Shown piece by piece: positions 63,278 to 64,000 of a stretch of 64,000 nt of DNA. Under the pieces are notes generated by a model that was given only the letters and a program-made list of their open reading frames with translations, did not search any database and was not told the DNA's origin. Position 1 is the first letter of the stretch. Each line of letters starts with the position of its first letter. The stretch comes from CAIKLP01 sp965279595 (GTDB taxonomy: Bacteria > Bacteroidota > Bacteroidia > Sphingobacteriales > Sphingobacteriaceae), in NCBI GenBank assembly GCA_965279595.1, contig OZ257246.1:2728001-2792000 (forward strand), given 5' to 3'. The position numbers and the translations under genes were made by a program.

Positions 63278-63660
63278 AATAATTTTAAATTTTGAGTTTT
63301 AAATTTTAAATGTCAATTAAACCAATTTTAAATTAGCATTTTGACTAAGTATTTCGACTTTCGGAGAACAATTCAAAATTTAAAATTCAAAATTATTAGA
63401 AAGTGCGTAGTTAGTTGCAAATACTAGCCAATCAGTATTACTGTAGGTTTATAAACCGGGGTACGTATTCTAAAAGTTTTATTCTCGAACATTCTATTTA
63501 TTTAAATGCATATAAAACTTGCATTATCACAGACATTGATAAATTATGAATATTAAATTTTGAATTTTAATTGTCAATTAATCCAAATTTAAATTAGCAT
63601 TTTGACTAAGTATTTCGACTTTCGGAGAACAATTCAAAATTTAAAATTCATAATTATTAA
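63278..63660. repeat. two tandem heptamer-arm elements, ~260 bp apart
   Basis: Copy 1 (63278-63402) and copy 2 (63541-63656) share arms of TTTTRAA words, the inner segment TTAGCATTTTGACTAAG and GACTTTCGGAGAACAATTC, and end near TAGTTGCAA (63412-63420; 63672-63680). Their inner parts differ from those in the ars region, so this is a subfamily. Other bases of the 507-base gap (63174-63277, 63421-63540) hold no gene. Confidence 0.85.
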
Positions 63661-63680
63661 TAATTGCGTTTTAGTTGCAA

Positions 63681-64000
63681 CTAGTACCCAATCACATTCC
63701 CCTCCAAAGTAACCGATCCATTACGTGCAAGCGCTCTTCCATCAAGTGTTGCACCAGTTTTAAAAGTGATAGATTCTAATGCAATTATATTTCCTTTCAT
63801 AGCTGAAGTTGTTCCGATAGATGCTGAACTACTTATTTGCCAGAATATATTTTTTGCTTGTGCTCCACCTGCTAAAAATACTTGTCTACCAGATGTTGTG
63901 GTGAATGAACTAGCTACTTGAATAATAAAAATTGCATCTGCATTTCCTTTAGCATCAAAAGTAACATCACCTGTAGAGATAGCTAAAGAAGAAGTAGATT
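63681..64000 (-). CDS. ice-binding-like protein (DUF3494), C-terminal end, partial
   Basis: The last 105 codons on the minus strand end at the TAG read at 63683-63681; the start lies beyond the window. The translation includes GNADAIFIIQVASSFTT, QAKNIFWQISSSASIGT, NIIALESITFKTGATLDG and RALARNGSVTL, the signature C-terminal half of the DUF3494 beta-solenoid. Some members bind ice, others are adhesins; activity is unknown. No T9SS sorting domain follows, so export must rely on the unseen N-terminus. Confidence 0.88.
   Translation of the reverse strand, partial: STSSLAISTGDVTFDAKGNADAIFIIQVASSFTTTSGRQVFLAGGAQAKNIFWQISSSASIGTTSAMKGNIIALESITFKTGATLDGRALARNGSVTLEGNVIGY

Overview
The window comes from an AT-rich member of the Bacteroidota. 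Evidence: type IX secretion (T9SS) sorting domains of both type A and type B, gldC and porQ, a TonB-dependent receptor with a carboxypeptidase-regulatory-like N-terminus, a hybrid-type propeller sensor kinase, and the phylum's TAnnTTTG -7 promoter box at least eight times. Shine-Dalgarno sequences are mostly absent. The order cannot be fixed from this sequence; a Chitinophagales-like lineage is a guess. No tRNA, rRNA, CRISPR, prophage or transposase gene was seen.

Layout. 1-7.3 kb is housekeeping: end of a T9SS cargo gene, ribE, a DsbA-like oxidoreductase, hscA, pyrC, a DEAD-box helicase, gldC. 7.3-21.3 kb is rich in exported proteins: three choice-of-anchor-L proteins with type B sorting domains, pepT, a small membrane protein, a four-gene minus-strand cluster (two haem-motif lipoproteins, a DUF5777 barrel, an Asp-box T9SS protein) and threonine aldolase. 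21.3-37.2 kb holds proteostasis and core metabolism: lon, a T9SS thermolysin, clpB, pyrE, NUDIX, coaD-rsmD-DUF3822, a RecD-like helicase, arfB, porQ, cmk. 37.2-49.5 kb holds a sensor kinase/response regulator pair, a candidate structured small RNA, an orphan HYR-like repeat protein, rpsA, a frameshifted pyrR, pyrB, a TonB receptor and a lipoprotein.

49.5-64 kb looks accessory. An arsenic resistance cluster (arsR, arsM, acr3, arsC) is followed by a hydrolase/ECF sigma/membrane-protein operon, a TetR-TolC-HlyD-ABC-ABC-permease-permease drug exporter resembling E. coli ybhGFSR, and the end of an ice-binding-like (DUF3494) protein. Nearly every intergenic gap outside the sigma and exporter operons carries a MITE-like inverted-repeat element whose arms are strings of the heptamer TTTTRAA. 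These elements start close to stop codons, occur in both orientations, share a conserved subterminal core, form a 131-bp tandem array, and are part of two local duplications. One of those copied the 3' end of acr3.

A second hairpin family, built of GTGTTRAT and AATTAGCT words, sits downstream of pyrC and of the response regulator. The two repeat families and the candidate RNA at 41160-41291 are the best candidates for something undescribed.
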